Shown: positions 16,300-25,732, numbered from the stretch's first letter. The stretch is DNA of 64,000 bases from Streptomyces sp. ADI95-17 (GCF_003846175.1 NZ_ML123050.1:355379-419378); one strand, 5' to 3'. Made by a program: numbers and translations. Notes: generated by a model from the letters alone, not told the origin.

Positions 16300-17679
16300 C
16301 TACGGCGCGGGGCGGCGTGCGGTGTCACTGATGCGGATCAGAATCCCGATGAGGGCCCAGTTGGCGATGACGGAGGAACCGCCGTACGCCAGGAACGGCA
16401 TCGTCATTCCGGTCAGCGGGATCAGGCCCATCACACCGCCGGCAACAACGAAGACCTGCAGGGCGAATGCGCCCGACAGACCGATGGCGAGGAGTTTTCC
16501 GAACGGGTCACGGGCGGCGAGGGCGGTGCGCACGCCGCGCTCCACGATCAGGCCGTAGATCAGCAGGATTGCCATAATGCCCGTCAGGCCCAGCTCCTCG
16601 CCGAAGGTCGCGAGGACGAAATCGGAGTTGGAGGCGAACCGGATGAGGTCGGAGTGGCCCTGGCCGAGGCCGGTGCCGAGGGTGCCGCCGGAGCCGAGCG
16701 CCCACAGCGCCTGCATCAACTGCTCGGAGTGACCGTCCACGTTCTGGCGGCTGAGCATGTATTCGTGCATCGGGTCGAGCCAGGCCTGGACACGCTGCTG
16801 AACATGCGGCTCGAAGGAGGCGACGCCGACGGCACCGGCCGCAGACATCATCAGCCCGAAGACGGTCCAGCTGGTCCGTTCGGTGGCGACGTACAGCATG
16901 ATGACGAACATTCCGAAGAACAGCAGTGACGTGCCGAGGTCGGTCTCGAAGACCAGGATGAGGATCGAGAGGAACCAGATGACCAGGATCGGGCCGAGGT
17001 CGCGTCCGCGCGGCAGATACAGGCCCATGAAGCGGCGGCTGGCCAGGGCAAGCGCGTCGCGCTTGACCATCAGGTAACCGGCGAAGAAGACCGCGAGCAC
17101 GATCTTGGCGAACTCACCGGGCTGGATACTGAAGCTGCCGACGTGGATCCAGATCTTCGCTCCGTATATGTCGGCGCCCAGGCCCGGGACCAACGGCAGC
17201 AGCAAGAGGAACAGTGCGCCCACCATGGAGATGTAGGTGTAGCGCTGCAGGACACGGTGGTCCTTGAGGAAGATCAGGACGACGATGAAGAGGGCGATGC
17301 CCATCGTCGTGTACATCAGCTGCCTCGGAGCAGCCGTTCCCGCCTGCTTGATCGACTGCAGCAGCTCGGACTGGTCCAGCCGCCAGATGACGACCAGGCC
17401 GAGTCCGTTCAGCAGCGTAGCCAGCGGCAGCAGCAGCGGGTCCGCGTACGGCGCGGTCTTCCGTACGACGAGATGGGCGACGCCGGCCAGCAGGCCCAGG
17501 CCCGCGCCATAGCTCAGCAGACCCGACGGCACCTGATTGTTGATGGCCAGGCCCGCGTTGGCGTAGGCGAACGCCGTGATGGCGACCGCGAACACCAGCA
17601 GCGCCAGCTCGGTGTTGCGCCGGCTCGGTGCGCCGATCGCGTGTGTGTGGTGCGTCGACGTGTCTGTGGTGCTGCTCAT
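16300..17679 (-). CDS. SEDS-family FtsW/RodA/SpoVE-like peptidoglycan glycosyltransferase
   Basis: 459 residues, with a cytoplasmic N-terminus and about 10-12 membrane helices. Signature segments are FSIQPGEFAKI (183-193), FETDLGTSLL (244-253), the extracellular-loop catalytic aspartate D353 in NSDFVLATFGEELG, and PLTGMTMPFLAYGGSS near the C-terminus. SEDS proteins polymerise lipid II together with a class B PBP. No PBP, kinase or phosphatase gene is adjacent, so this is probably a dispersed paralogue acting in sporulation septation, lateral wall or branch growth rather than the housekeeping ftsW. GAGAGG lies 12 nt before ATG 17679, slightly far. Confidence 0.9.
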   Translation of the reverse strand: MSSTTDTSTHHTHAIGAPSRRNTELALLVFAVAITAFAYANAGLAINNQVPSGLLSYGAGLGLLAGVAHLVVRKTAPYADPLLLPLATLLNGLGLVVIWRLDQSELLQSIKQAGTAAPRQLMYTTMGIALFIVVLIFLKDHRVLQRYTYISMVGALFLLLLPLVPGLGADIYGAKIWIHVGSFSIQPGEFAKIVLAVFFAGYLMVKRDALALASRRFMGLYLPRGRDLGPILVIWFLSILILVFETDLGTSLLFFGMFVIMLYVATERTSWTVFGLMMSAAGAVGVASFEPHVQQRVQAWLDPMHEYMLSRQNVDGHSEQLMQALWALGSGGTLGTGLGQGHSDLIRFASNSDFVLATFGEELGLTGIMAILLIYGLIVERGVRTALAARDPFGKLLAIGLSGAFALQVFVVAGGVMGLIPLTGMTMPFLAYGGSSVIANWALIGILIRISDTARRPAP

Positions 17680-18333
17680 CGTGTGGCGGGGCCTCTCACG
17701 GCTTGCATGCTGCTGACCGCACAGCGAGGAGGCAACCTTCTGCTCTCCTCCAGAAGACCGGGCCGGAGCCGGGGCTGGGAGTCGGTGCGGTGGTGGTCTG
17801 GAACGGCGCCTTCGAAACCGCCGTAGTCGTCGGCGTTGTTGCCTCGGCTATCGCCTTAGACGTGAAGAAACCGTGTGCGGTTCCTGTGGTGCCTGTGGCA
17901 TTGCCGGCCTTGCTCAGGCCCGTCCGGTGCAGTGATCGGGGGGCGGGGGCGGTCCATTCGACGTTCCAGGTTGCGGTGACGGCGCCCTGGGAGCCCTTGC
18001 TCCCCTGACCGGGCAATCCTCACCACTTGCCCGACGCCGACACCCGCCCATCAACACTCAACGCCCCATGAAACAAAACGGATCAGCACGGCCCGCAGCA
18101 CCCAGGACCGGACACCAAACCGAGAACCGACCCAAGCCGGGAGGCGAAGCCTCCCACGTGCGATGACAGCGCTGCTTCCGCCTCCCCCAGAACCTGCCTC
18201 GTCCGGCTCGTCGCACAAAACACGGCTCAAGCGCCGACGCGGAGCCGCGGCGCCGTGCGTGGTCTCTCCTCTCGGTGACACCACACACGACGTTCGCGGC
18301 TCGGCGGCTCCGTGTCGCGACAGGACCGTCGGA
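17680..18333. other. Gap with secreted-protein remnant
   Basis: 654 bp without an intact gene. On the minus strand at about 18015-17930, QGAVTATWNVEWTAP resembles the C-terminal beta domain of Streptomyces secreted/TadE-type proteins; the frame then degenerates. The 18060-18320 segment shows no coding signal. Confidence 0.35.
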
Positions 18334-19386
18334 TCAGCCGATCAGGGTGTTCCTCAGCCAGGGAGCGATCACGGCCATCGCCTCACCGAAGCGCGAGATG
18401 GCGCAGTGGCCGGTGTCCGGGATCAGTTCGACCCGCGTGTCCCGGCGGCCCTCGAACACCAGGGTGTCGTCCAGTGGGACGTGGACGTCCTCGGTGCCGT
18501 TGACCACCAGCATCGGCCCATTGGCGTCCTGGTCCAGCAGGGGGAGCAGGTCGAAGGCCGCGAACGCCTCCTCTCGCTCGGCCGTGCTCGGCATGGCGTC
18601 GAAGCCCAGGGCATTGCCGACGATGCCGTCCATGCCGAAGGCGAAGCCGCGGCCCGGGGCGAAGGAGCGCTCCACCGGGCCGCCGAGCACCACGGAGGCG
18701 TCCACCGCACCGGTCAGTCCGGTCCGGGCAGAGTAGTAACCGCCCATCGAGATGCCGAAGTGACCGACCTTCCCGTTGCCGATCGTGCGGGCGAAGGCGA
18801 CCAGTCCGGCGATCACCTCGGCCCCGCCATCCGGGGTCATCGGCAGGTGGGCGGTCTCGCCGGTGCCGACGATGTCGAACAGCAGCAACCGTGCCGGCAG
18901 CGCGAGCGCGAGCTGCTCCCACATTCCGTGCAGGTCGGTCTTCCAGGAGTCCACCCCGCCGCTGGCCAGCACGACCGGCGCGTCGGCGGGCAGGCCGGGG
19001 GCGGCAATCAGGTGGATCGGCAAGGTGGCCTCGCCGCCGCGGTACGGGACGGTGAGCGTGCGGCGCTCGAACTCCACCGGGAAGCCGGGGGCAGCGAGGG
19101 TGTACTGCTCGACCTGGCGGGCGAGCGCGGTGCGCTTCGGGTCGTCGGCCAGTGAGGGGAACTTGGCCCAGCCGTACGCCTGCGCGGCCAGGCGGTGGGA
19201 TCCGGCCTCGGCGTGCCGGGCGGCGAGAGCGGACCACTCGTACACCCAGCTCCCGGGCCGGTCAGGCCACATCTCGGTGACGGCGGCGCGGACCACGTCC
19301 ACCTCGTCGGCGGGGAGACCGAGGGTCATCTGTGGGTAGCGCTCGACGAACAGGTCCTGCGGATCCAGGGGCCAGGTGAAAGACAT
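18334..19386 (-). CDS. Alpha/beta hydrolase (FrsA/acyl-hydrolase-like)
   Basis: 350 residues from ATG 19386 with a perfect AGGAGG. After a helical N-terminal lid (about 1-110) comes the hydrolase core: PVVLASGGVDSWK oxyanion strand, nucleophile serine in GHFGISMGGYYSA, acid in NGTEDVHVPLDD and histidine in DTGHCAISRFG. No signal peptide. The architecture (N-terminal helical domain plus core) fits dipeptidyl-peptidase/FrsA-like or 2,6-dihydroxypseudooxynicotine-hydrolase-like proteins. It diverges from a TetR gene with strong inverted repeats between them, so it is probably the regulated target. Confidence 0.85.
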   Translation of the reverse strand: MSFTWPLDPQDLFVERYPQMTLGLPADEVDVVRAAVTEMWPDRPGSWVYEWSALAARHAEAGSHRLAAQAYGWAKFPSLADDPKRTALARQVEQYTLAAPGFPVEFERRTLTVPYRGGEATLPIHLIAAPGLPADAPVVLASGGVDSWKTDLHGMWEQLALALPARLLLFDIVGTGETAHLPMTPDGGAEVIAGLVAFARTIGNGKVGHFGISMGGYYSARTGLTGAVDASVVLGGPVERSFAPGRGFAFGMDGIVGNALGFDAMPSTAEREEAFAAFDLLPLLDQDANGPMLVVNGTEDVHVPLDDTLVFEGRRDTRVELIPDTGHCAISRFGEAMAVIAPWLRNTLIG

Positions 19387-19407
19387 GGTGATGCCTCCTG
19401 CTGCACT

Positions 19408-19429
19408 TAAAGCCGGAATTCTTGCTTTA
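19408..19429. promoter_or_regulatory. Inverted repeat upstream of hydrolase gene
   Basis: TAAAGC and GCTTTA arms are separated by 10 bp, 22 bp before the hydrolase ATG on its promoter side. It may be a second, weaker operator for the divergent TetR regulator. Confidence 0.4.
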
Positions 19430-19452
19430 GCGACTATGCACCCGGACCACAT

Positions 19453-19476
19453 TTAACGCAAGCTCTCCTGCGTTAA
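19453..19476. promoter_or_regulatory. Probable TetR operator (TTAACGCA-N8-TGCGTTAA)
   Basis: Perfect 8-bp inverted arms separated by 8 bp, placed 25 bp upstream of the TetR start and 66 bp upstream of the hydrolase start. Size and position fit a TetR dimer site controlling both divergent promoters. Confidence 0.75.
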
Positions 19477-19500
19477 GGTGGTGATCGAGGTGATCGACAC

Positions 19501-20100
19501 ATGACTGAGCAAGAAGCGGAACCGATCCGCCGCCGCCCTGGAGGCCGCGCCGCACGCGTCCGCCAAGCTGTTCTGGCGGCCGCCATGGAGGTGCTGACCG
19601 AGGAAGGCATCGCCCGCCTCAGCATCGCCGAGGTCGCGGCCCGCGCCGGGGTCAACGAGACAACGGTGTACCGGCGTTGGAGCAGCCGGGAGAAGCTCGT
19701 GCTGGACGCCATGCTGGCCGGCAGCGACGAGGGCATCCCCGTCCCCGACACTGGATCCGTCCGCACCGACCTGGCCGCCTTCGCCCGCGCACTGGCCGAG
19801 TACCTGGCCACCCCGACCGGCCGCTCGGTTGCCCGGGCGGCCTCGCTCAGCGCCGACGACCCGGACCTCGCCGAGGCTTGGCAGGCCTTCTGGAAGTCCC
19901 GCCTCGATCAGGCCGGCGTCATCATCAGCCGGGCCGTCGAACGCGGAGAACTCCCGGCGGACACGGACGCGGCCCTGGCGCTGGAACTGCTCTGCTCCCC
20001 GCTCCAGACCCGCTCCCTGCTCGGCCACCGCCCGATCGAGCCGGAACTGCCGGAACGCTTGGCCGACTTGGTGCTGGACGGACTGAGCGGGAGGAACTAG
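19501..20100 (+). CDS. TetR-family transcriptional regulator
   Basis: 199 residues from ATG 19501. The helix-turn-helix covers about residues 22-66 (RLSIAEVAARAGVNETTVYR, then RWSSREKLVLDAML). The C-terminal half resembles the TetR_C_11/16 type. A shared palindrome links it to the divergent alpha/beta hydrolase gene. The ligand is unknown and is probably related to the hydrolase substrate. Confidence 0.9.
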   Translation: MTEQEAEPIRRRPGGRAARVRQAVLAAAMEVLTEEGIARLSIAEVAARAGVNETTVYRRWSSREKLVLDAMLAGSDEGIPVPDTGSVRTDLAAFARALAEYLATPTGRSVARAASLSADDPDLAEAWQAFWKSRLDQAGVIISRAVERGELPADTDAALALELLCSPLQTRSLLGHRPIEPELPERLADLVLDGLSGRN

Positions 20101-20146
20101 ATGCATTGATCACGAGCCTTGTTGACACGTGGCCCTGATCAAAGGG

Positions 20147-20199
20147 GAAGACCTCCGGTGTGGTGGAGCTGACCAGGAACGCGCCACGCGGAGGTCTTC
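20147..20199. repeat. Inverted repeat before IS481-type transposase remnant
   Basis: GAAGACCTCC (20147-20156) and GGAGGTCTTC (20190-20199) are perfect 10-bp inverted arms ending immediately before the transposase GTG at 20200. This layout is seen at the left side of IS481-type elements and may be part of the terminal or translational control region. Confidence 0.55.
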
Positions 20200-20770
20200 G
20201 TGTCCCACCGCAATGCCCGGCTGACTGTTCATGGCAGGCGACGGCTGATCCAACGTGCCTGTTCCGGGCCCATTCCGGGCCTGCTCCAGGTCTGTTCCAG
20301 GTCTGCTCCGGGTCTGCTCCTGCCGTCCGGTCGCTCACATGGGCCGAGGAGCTCAAATCTCGCGGACGACCGCCCACGAGTAAGTCCGATGGCAGGCCGA
20401 GGGCGATCCGGGAATCGGCGCGACCCTCGGACTGCCCGCCTCTACGGTGCACCGGATCCTGACCCGTCACGGCCTGAACCGTCTGGCCTGACTGGAACGC
20501 CCGACCGGCGAGCCGATACGCCACTACGCTGCAAGTCCAAGCTCTTCACCCAGGCCCTATCCGCGGCCGACTTCGCCCACAAGCGCATCCCCCTACCGGC
20601 CGCAGACCAACGGCAAGGTCGAGCGCTTCAACGCCTACGCTCGGCTCCCCGAAGACCGCAACAGACGGTTCAAGGCCCCCGCCCGCAGGAACAGCGCGCC
20701 TGCTCGGGCGCGGCTTCTGGCAGGACGGCCGGCTGCCACACGACCCGCGTCACGTCCTCGACACTGTTGG
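20200..20770 (+). pseudogene. IS481-type transposase remnant
   Basis: The first codons, VSHRNARLTVHGRRRLIQRA, match the start of Streptomyces IS481-family transposases. The frame then breaks, and scattered pieces of the same family follow: LGLPASTVHRILTRHGLNRL plus A-stop, LERPTGEPIRHY and PYRPQTNGKVERFN. Large internal parts of the DDE domain are missing and stops interrupt it. A C-rich, imperfectly repeated stretch (20266-20335, units like GGTCTGCTCC) replaces part of the N-terminal region. The element cannot move by itself. Confidence 0.75.
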
Positions 20771-20801
20771 CGAATCCAGGGGCTGAACGTGACATCGGCC
20801 T

Positions 20802-21610
20802 TCATGACCCGTTGTGGTTGTGAAGGCCGACGTGGTGCTCGGGGAGGGTCTCGGTGTCGCTGCACGCCCGGAAGACCGACGGGGTACGGGGTTCCTGAGG
20901 AGACGGCCCGGTGGCACGGGCTGCGTTCCCGAAGGGCAGCCTGGCTATGCGGATCCGTGACGAGCTGGGCGAGCTGTTCTCGGACACGGACTTCGTCGGG
21001 CTGTACGCCACTTCCACCGGCCCCACGCGCATGATGATGTGCGTGAAACGCTCGGTGGTGAACACGATGGAGGAGTCTCCGGTGCCAGCGTTCTTGGGGT
21101 TGTAGCAGTCGTACAGCTTCCGGTACAGCGTCAGGTTCTCCTCGACCAGGGAGACGGCCTCGGCTTTGGGCGCGGGCCCATCGAGGGTGCCCGGTGACCG
21201 TGGCACAGAGAGGGTCAAGTCGATCCCGTCGCCCCCGTTGCCCGGGGCATCGAACACAATGCTCCCGTAGCCGTGCCGCTCGGCGGACTCCTGAGCCGTC
21301 GCGGAGCACGGCAGATACTTGGCGAATTCCTCGGACGTAGCAGCGTCACGCCAGCCGACCGACTTCGAGTCGGTTCGCTTCCACCCTGCGGGCAGCTCCG
21401 CAGTGGTGGGCAACATGCGGCGAAGGTCGTCGTTGCTGGGCGCATCGCTTGCGGCCTGGCGGACTGCTCCGGCGTCTGCTTGCGTGACGCCTGCCGGGAC
21501 GGTTCAGGCGATGCGCTGTCGTCGCCTGAACAAGAAGTGACGGCCGTCGCGAGAAGGACGGACAGAACCAATCCAGAAACTCCGCGGGCTCCGGCCCGCC
21601 TGCACCACAC
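20802..21610 (-). pseudogene. Frameshifted secreted lipoprotein gene
   Basis: GTG 21610, behind GGGGGA, begins a typical lipoprotein signal: a charged N-terminus, LVLSVLLATAVTSCSG (lipobox Cys) and a Ser/Pro linker. The frame is lost near 21490, and the natural continuation (DDLRRMLPTTAELPAGWK, then YGSIVFDAPGNGGDGIDLTL and HIIMRVGPVEVAYSPTKSV) lies in another frame, starting about 21500. A second shift near 21000 moves the likely C-terminus (QLAQLVTDPHSQAAL) again. The protein family is unrecognised. Two frameshifts suggest true decay rather than one sequencing error. Confidence 0.6.
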
Positions 21611-21817
21611 CAATTCCCCCAACCACCGCGACGGAAGGAAAAGACGGTCGCCAAACGCCGATGGAGGACCGGCGAGCGAGCAAACGCCTCCGCCGACGTC
21701 ACGCTCGCCCCCGAGGTTCGCCAACAGTGTCCTTCCTCTGGAAAGAGGTGGGCGGCAGGCGGTGGGTGAGCGGTCACTCACCGTGGACGGGCCCTGCTCA
21801 CCCTCTCAGGTGTCAAC

Positions 21818-22723
21818 TCAGCGTGCTGCTGCCGCTGTTGGCTTCGCGAGCGTGCAGCCTGTGGCCGACAGGTTGAGCTTGTTGCCCGTCGTGAAGCAAG
21901 CGGGGATGCCGTAGGTCTCCTGGGCGTATCCGGTTCCCCGGCGGATGGTGACGGCTCCCTGCTCGTTCACCTCGCAGGGGTTGTCAAGGGTGCAGCTTCC
22001 GCCGCTCTCGTTGATGGTGTTGTTGATCGCCGTGACCTGCCCGGTCGTCGTGTCGATGACCGGGGAACCCGAGGTACCCCCGATGATCTGGCATTCCGGG
22101 GTGTAGCGGACGGCGTCCTTCCATGTCCACTGGTCCTCTTTCAGGCGGTACGCGAATCCATCGACGGAGCAGGAGTAGACCCGCTTCCAGTAGCCGGAGA
22201 CCACGTCGATCGCATGCCCCTGTACCGGGTGGGTCGCGGACAGCGTCAGCGGCGCGATTCCCGTGGACTGCTGTATCTGGGCGTATGTCTTGGTCAGTTG
22301 GTAGAGCGTGACGTCCGTGTCGGTCATCGTCGCGTAGACGACTTTGTTCGCCTTGAGCGTTCCGGCCGTGCCGGCCGAGGCGTTGAGCAGAGTGAAACTG
22401 CGGGTGGAGGACTGGTTGGTGATGACCTGGCCCGCGCTCGGCAGGCCTGTTTCGAGGCAATGGCCGTTCGTCATGACCAGTCCCGGGTCCGTCGCCTGCG
22501 AGTTCGGCATGCGGATCAAGGAGCCTGAACAGTTACTGAGGGCCACGGTGCCGGCAAAGGAGGAGGCTGTCACCGAGGCGGACGCGCTGTCAGGGTGCAC
22601 GGCGGCCGTCACGGCAGTGGGGGTCGCCCCGCTCACGCGGTTGGGTGCTGCGGCTGCCGTGCCCGTGGCGCTTGTCAAGACGGCGGCGCCGAGGGCGAGG
22701 GTGGCGAGGAGAGGTTTGCGCAT
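21818..22723 (-). CDS. Secreted trypsin-like (S1/S1B) serine protease
   Basis: 301 residues from ATG 22723. A Sec signal peptide (MRKPLLATLALGAAVLTS, likely cut after the AAAA run near residue 26) is followed by a short propeptide-like Ser/Ala/Val region. The catalytic triad is visible: H88 in VMTNGHCL, D137 in TDTDVTLYQL and S218 in IIGGTSGSPV. Paired cysteines and the ending TGYAQETYGIPACFTTGNKL fit actinobacterial secreted peptidases of the trypsin-like superfamily. Expected to act outside the cell. It is monocistronic, with no neighbour of related function. Confidence 0.85.
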   Translation of the reverse strand: MRKPLLATLALGAAVLTSATGTAAAAPNRVSGATPTAVTAAVHPDSASASVTASSFAGTVALSNCSGSLIRMPNSQATDPGLVMTNGHCLETGLPSAGQVITNQSSTRSFTLLNASAGTAGTLKANKVVYATMTDTDVTLYQLTKTYAQIQQSTGIAPLTLSATHPVQGHAIDVVSGYWKRVYSCSVDGFAYRLKEDQWTWKDAVRYTPECQIIGGTSGSPVIDTTTGQVTAINNTINESGGSCTLDNPCEVNEQGAVTIRRGTGYAQETYGIPACFTTGNKLNLSATGCTLAKPTAAAAR

Positions 22724-23912
22724 GGTGATGGTCGGTCCTCTCGGTCCGGTCCAGGAGCCCGGCGGCCCCTGGACGGTGAAGGGTGACCGCATTGTCGGCG
22801 TACAGCCAAGCTCTCCGCTACCCCGCAGCTCCGCCCTGGCTCTTTTCGCCCCCTTGACTGCCACCGCACCGGGACCGGCGTGGACGCGGGTGTCGTGTAC
22901 GCCCGTCACGCCGGAGGAGTGGGGCGAGGTCGGCGGGTATCCACTCGGGGCCTCACGCGGTTCCACACGAGGCGTGCAGCGCTCGGGGCCGGGCAGGCCC
23001 TTGGTGACCGCTGTCCTCCAGAACGGCCGCGAGTCGGTCGGCGTTCTCGCGGGTCTTGGCCGCGCGTAGACACGAACCACGTCGACTGCCGGGCAGCGAG
23101 GGCCGGCCATTCGTAATCGCGGACTCCAGGCGCGTAACCGGCGCTTCTCGCCGCGGTATTTCCGGACATGCTGAATCGGCGGCGCCCCGTGGTCACTACG
23201 GGCTGCCGCACCCCGGACGCCCAACTCAAGCACCGCCGACGGCACGTCGGTCCGGAACTGGCGGTGGGACTCGACTGGGCACGCCTTGGACTTCTCCGAA
23301 CAGGCCGGGGCGGGCACAGATGTCACGGGGCGGGCGCGGCGGGGCGACGCGCGGTTCCCAGGTGCCAGAAGAGGGTCAACGCGGTGACGCCGATGGTCGC
23401 GCCCCAGACCGCCGCCCGGACCAGGCAGGATGGGTGCGAGGGCGCGGCCCTGCCTGAGCGGACGCGGACGATCGGGCAGCGTAGGCGGCGGGGAGTGTCA
23501 CCCCGGGTGTCGCCGGGTATGAGAGCGAGTCGGGACGGATTCCCGGGATGACGCGGGGGATCACTGAAGCCATGTTGTCCCGGAGCAGTTCCGCGATCTG
23601 TGTGGCACACCGCGTTTCCGTTTCCCCTTGACGGTGCCGGACCTCCGGGCAGCCCCCAACCGGAGTGGAGAATGCACGAAATCCTCGACGCGCACCGGGC
23701 TCGGCGCGGTGGCTTCCTCCCGGCCGTACCGGTCCATCGTCTCGCGGGCCTGACCGGCCGGCTTCGTCAAGGCGGCCCGGAGCTGGCGCAGCTGCTCTTC
23801 GTCGACGGCCGCGCCTCAGCTTTGAGGACGGCCGATGCGGCCGGCAGCAGAAGTCGGCGCGAGGATCCTCGGAGGACTCCCCTCCACGGACAGCCGCCCC
23901 TAGCCTGCATGT
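22724..23912. other. Long region with only gene scraps
   Basis: About 1.2 kb without an intact gene. Minus strand 23450-23323 could encode a small membrane peptide (CLVRAAVWGATIGVTALTLF, then WHLGTARRPAAPAP) but lacks a clear start. Minus strand 23820-23690 has a protein-like piece (DEEQLRQLRAALTKPAGQAR, then ETMDRYGREEATAPSPVRVE) preceded by a stop. The rest shows no coding signal. It looks like decayed sequence. Confidence 0.35.
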
Positions 23913-24612
23913 ATGACCACGGGGGACGAACTGCTCCTGCTCGCCATAGTCCCGGGCAGGCGACGTATACGCATACGGGCCGAGGACCGGCTTCGGTTCG
24001 CCCTGCGGGCTTCGGAGTTGGTGGATCTGGGTCTGGCCGGACGGATCACGGTCACCCCCGGCGGATCGAGGTGACCGGCTCCCAGAGCGTCGAGGACCGT
24101 CGACTGAGTAATGTCCTGCGCAGCCTGAGCGCGGCTGCTCCCCCGCCCGGCCTCAAGGACTGGCTGCGCCGGACACCACGCTCCCTCACCATCGAGTACC
24201 TTTCCCGGCTCGAAGACCAGAAGGCGGTCCGTGTCCGCAGGTGGCGCGACCCCGGTGGCCGTGCCCGCCACGACATTCTCTCCGTCGACCTGCCGCGCCG
24301 CCGGGCGCTGCTGGCCCGTCTCGACAACGTGGTCCGCTCCGGCTCCGCAGTGCCGAAGGCTGCCCACGACGTATCCCTCGCCATGCTCGTCCAGGCTGCG
24401 GGCCTGGCCTCTGCCGCCTATCCAGGCTTGCAGGGCATCACCGATCGCCGCCGTTTGGCCGCCGTCGCCGCGTCTGACCATCTCACGCCCGCCACCGCCA
24501 GTGCGGTCCTGGGCGACGACGCGGAACTCGCAGCAGCACTGACCACCGGCGCCGACGCCCTCACCCGCCAGCTCCTCGGCGAGCTGAGCGACCTCTACGC
24601 CGACTTCACCCG
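23913..24612 (+). pseudogene. Frameshifted GPP34 (Golgi phosphoprotein 3-like) gene
   Basis: ATG 23913 starts MTTGDELLLLAIVPGRRRIR, then DRLRFALRASELVDLGLAGR, the usual GPP34 opening, but hits TGA at about 24072 after TVTPGGSR. The family continues in another frame from about 24060: RIEVTGSQSVEDRRLSNVLR, then LKDWLRRTPRSLTIEYLSRL and LVQAAGLASAAYPGLQGITD. One missing base near 24058-24062 explains the break. The C-terminus is cut near 24612 by a junction with an unrelated gene. Actinobacterial GPP34 proteins are thought to bind phosphoinositide-like lipids; this copy is probably dead. Confidence 0.75.
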
Positions 24613-25256
24613 ACCGCCTTCTGCTCAACAGTGGCGGCGCGCTCCCTCTGGCCGGGCAGCAGCCGATGGTCCGGCAGCAGACCGGTGTCATCGACGCGGC
24701 GCGGGCTGCCGGGGTCACGTGGGTGGTGAAGGTGTCGGCATGGCAGCCCGGCCCGGATTCGAAGCTGTCTGTAGGCGCGCACTGGGAGATCGAGCAACAC
24801 CTCCGGGCGTCCGGGCTGCGGTGGTCGTCGCTGCGGCCCACCGGCTACATGCAGAATTTCTTCACCGGTGACGGCGGCTTCACCCACAGCGGCGCCCTGG
24901 CGGGCCCGTACGGCATGGGACGTGTGGCGTACATCGACGCCTACGACGTCGCCGCCTGTGCCGCCGCACTGCTGACGGGACCGCTCGGAGGCGGCGACGC
25001 CTATGCGCTCACCGGCCCGGAGGCGCTGACGCATGAGGAGATCGCGGCCAAGCTCGCCATTCCCTTCCACGATCTGACACCCAAGAAGGCATCCGAGGAT
25101 CTACGGGTGCAAGGGCTGCCCGGCTGGTTCGTGGATGACCTCCTCCGGCTCTATGCAGATATGGCGGCCGGCTCCATGGCCGAAGTGACAACGGCGGTGA
25201 GGGACCTGACGGGGTGCCCGCCTCGTACGTTCGACGAGTTCTTGGCGAACCGTTAG
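24613..25256 (+). pseudogene. N-terminally truncated NmrA-like NAD(P)-binding protein
   Basis: The sequence picks up in mid-protein at DRLLLNSGGALPLAGQQ (about 24615) and runs to the natural stop at 25256: VIDAARAAGVTWVVKVSAWQ, then LRWSSLRPTGYMQNFF, IDAYDVAACAAALLTGP and ALTGPEALTHEEIA. This covers the C-terminal two thirds of an NmrA/SDR-a5-type protein. The dinucleotide-binding GxxGxxG and first strands are absent. ATG 24666 would give 196 residues, but a functional fold is unlikely. The abrupt switch from the GPP34 gene marks a deletion or recombination junction. Confidence 0.7.
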
Positions 25257-25450
25257 GACACACCCGCTGAGCCGTGGATCCCACAAGGCCGTGAACGCGC
25301 TGTCCGCCGACGGGCCGCGGCATCGCGTCCAGATGCTCCCTGGGTTCCCGCGCGCACCAGAAGCACCCGATGCTTCCTTGGCAAGTGCCCGAGTACTGCC
25401 AGGAATCGAGTTCTGCTCAACTTCTGTGGTGCGTAACTGTAAGTGACCAG
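25257..25450. other. Short intergenic region
   Basis: 194 bp between convergent genes. Nothing recognisable, and no strong terminator hairpin was seen. Confidence 0.4.
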
Positions 25451-25732
25451 TTAGATGTCGAAGAGGGCTTCTTCCTGCGGCGGGACCGGTGGGTCAAGGA
25501 TGTTGCGCAGTCGGGTGATGTCCTGGCGCCACTTCGAGCCGTTCGGTGGCGCGTCGCCGCCGAGCCGATTGCGTCGCAGGAGCGCCAGCGCGGCTGCGCT
25601 CGGTGCCTGACCGCAGGCTGGACGGGTCGCGGCGGCAGCCTCGAATTGCTCGTTGAACGCCAAGGCCTCGGAGAGGCAGTCCTCATCTGTGATCGTCATG
25701 CCGACGACAATTGCAGCTGCCCGCGACAACAC
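25451..25732 (-). CDS. Small hypothetical protein
   Basis: 93 residues from GTG 25732, chosen because AAGGGG lies about 7 nt upstream; ATG 25699 would give 82 residues. The sequence (DEDCLSEALAFNEQFEAAAA, then KWRQDITRLRNILDPPVPPQ) is acidic and helical with a Pro-rich end. It is protein-like but not recognised. Just upstream, a tiny frame ends MAQIMNKG with its TGA inside the ribosome-binding region, which may be a leader peptide or chance. Confidence 0.5.
   Translation of the reverse strand: MLSRAAAIVVGMTITDEDCLSEALAFNEQFEAAAATRPACGQAPSAAALALLRRNRLGGDAPPNGSKWRQDITRLRNILDPPVPPQEEALFDI

Noticed and set aside
20266..20335. Imperfect CCTGCTCCAGGTCTGTTCC repeats as a regulatory array
   Set aside because: They lie inside the IS481 remnant and look like slippage in decaying sequence rather than an operator array.
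22724..23326. A 200-residue N-terminal extension of the S1 protease
   Set aside because: The signal peptide at ATG 22723 fixes the start; the upstream frame is Arg/Pro-rich junk.
23600..24871. One long plus-strand protein joining GPP34 and downstream sequence
   Set aside because: The first 150 residues are non-coding and the last part is the wrong frame of the NmrA gene. The true GPP34 start is at 23913 in another frame.
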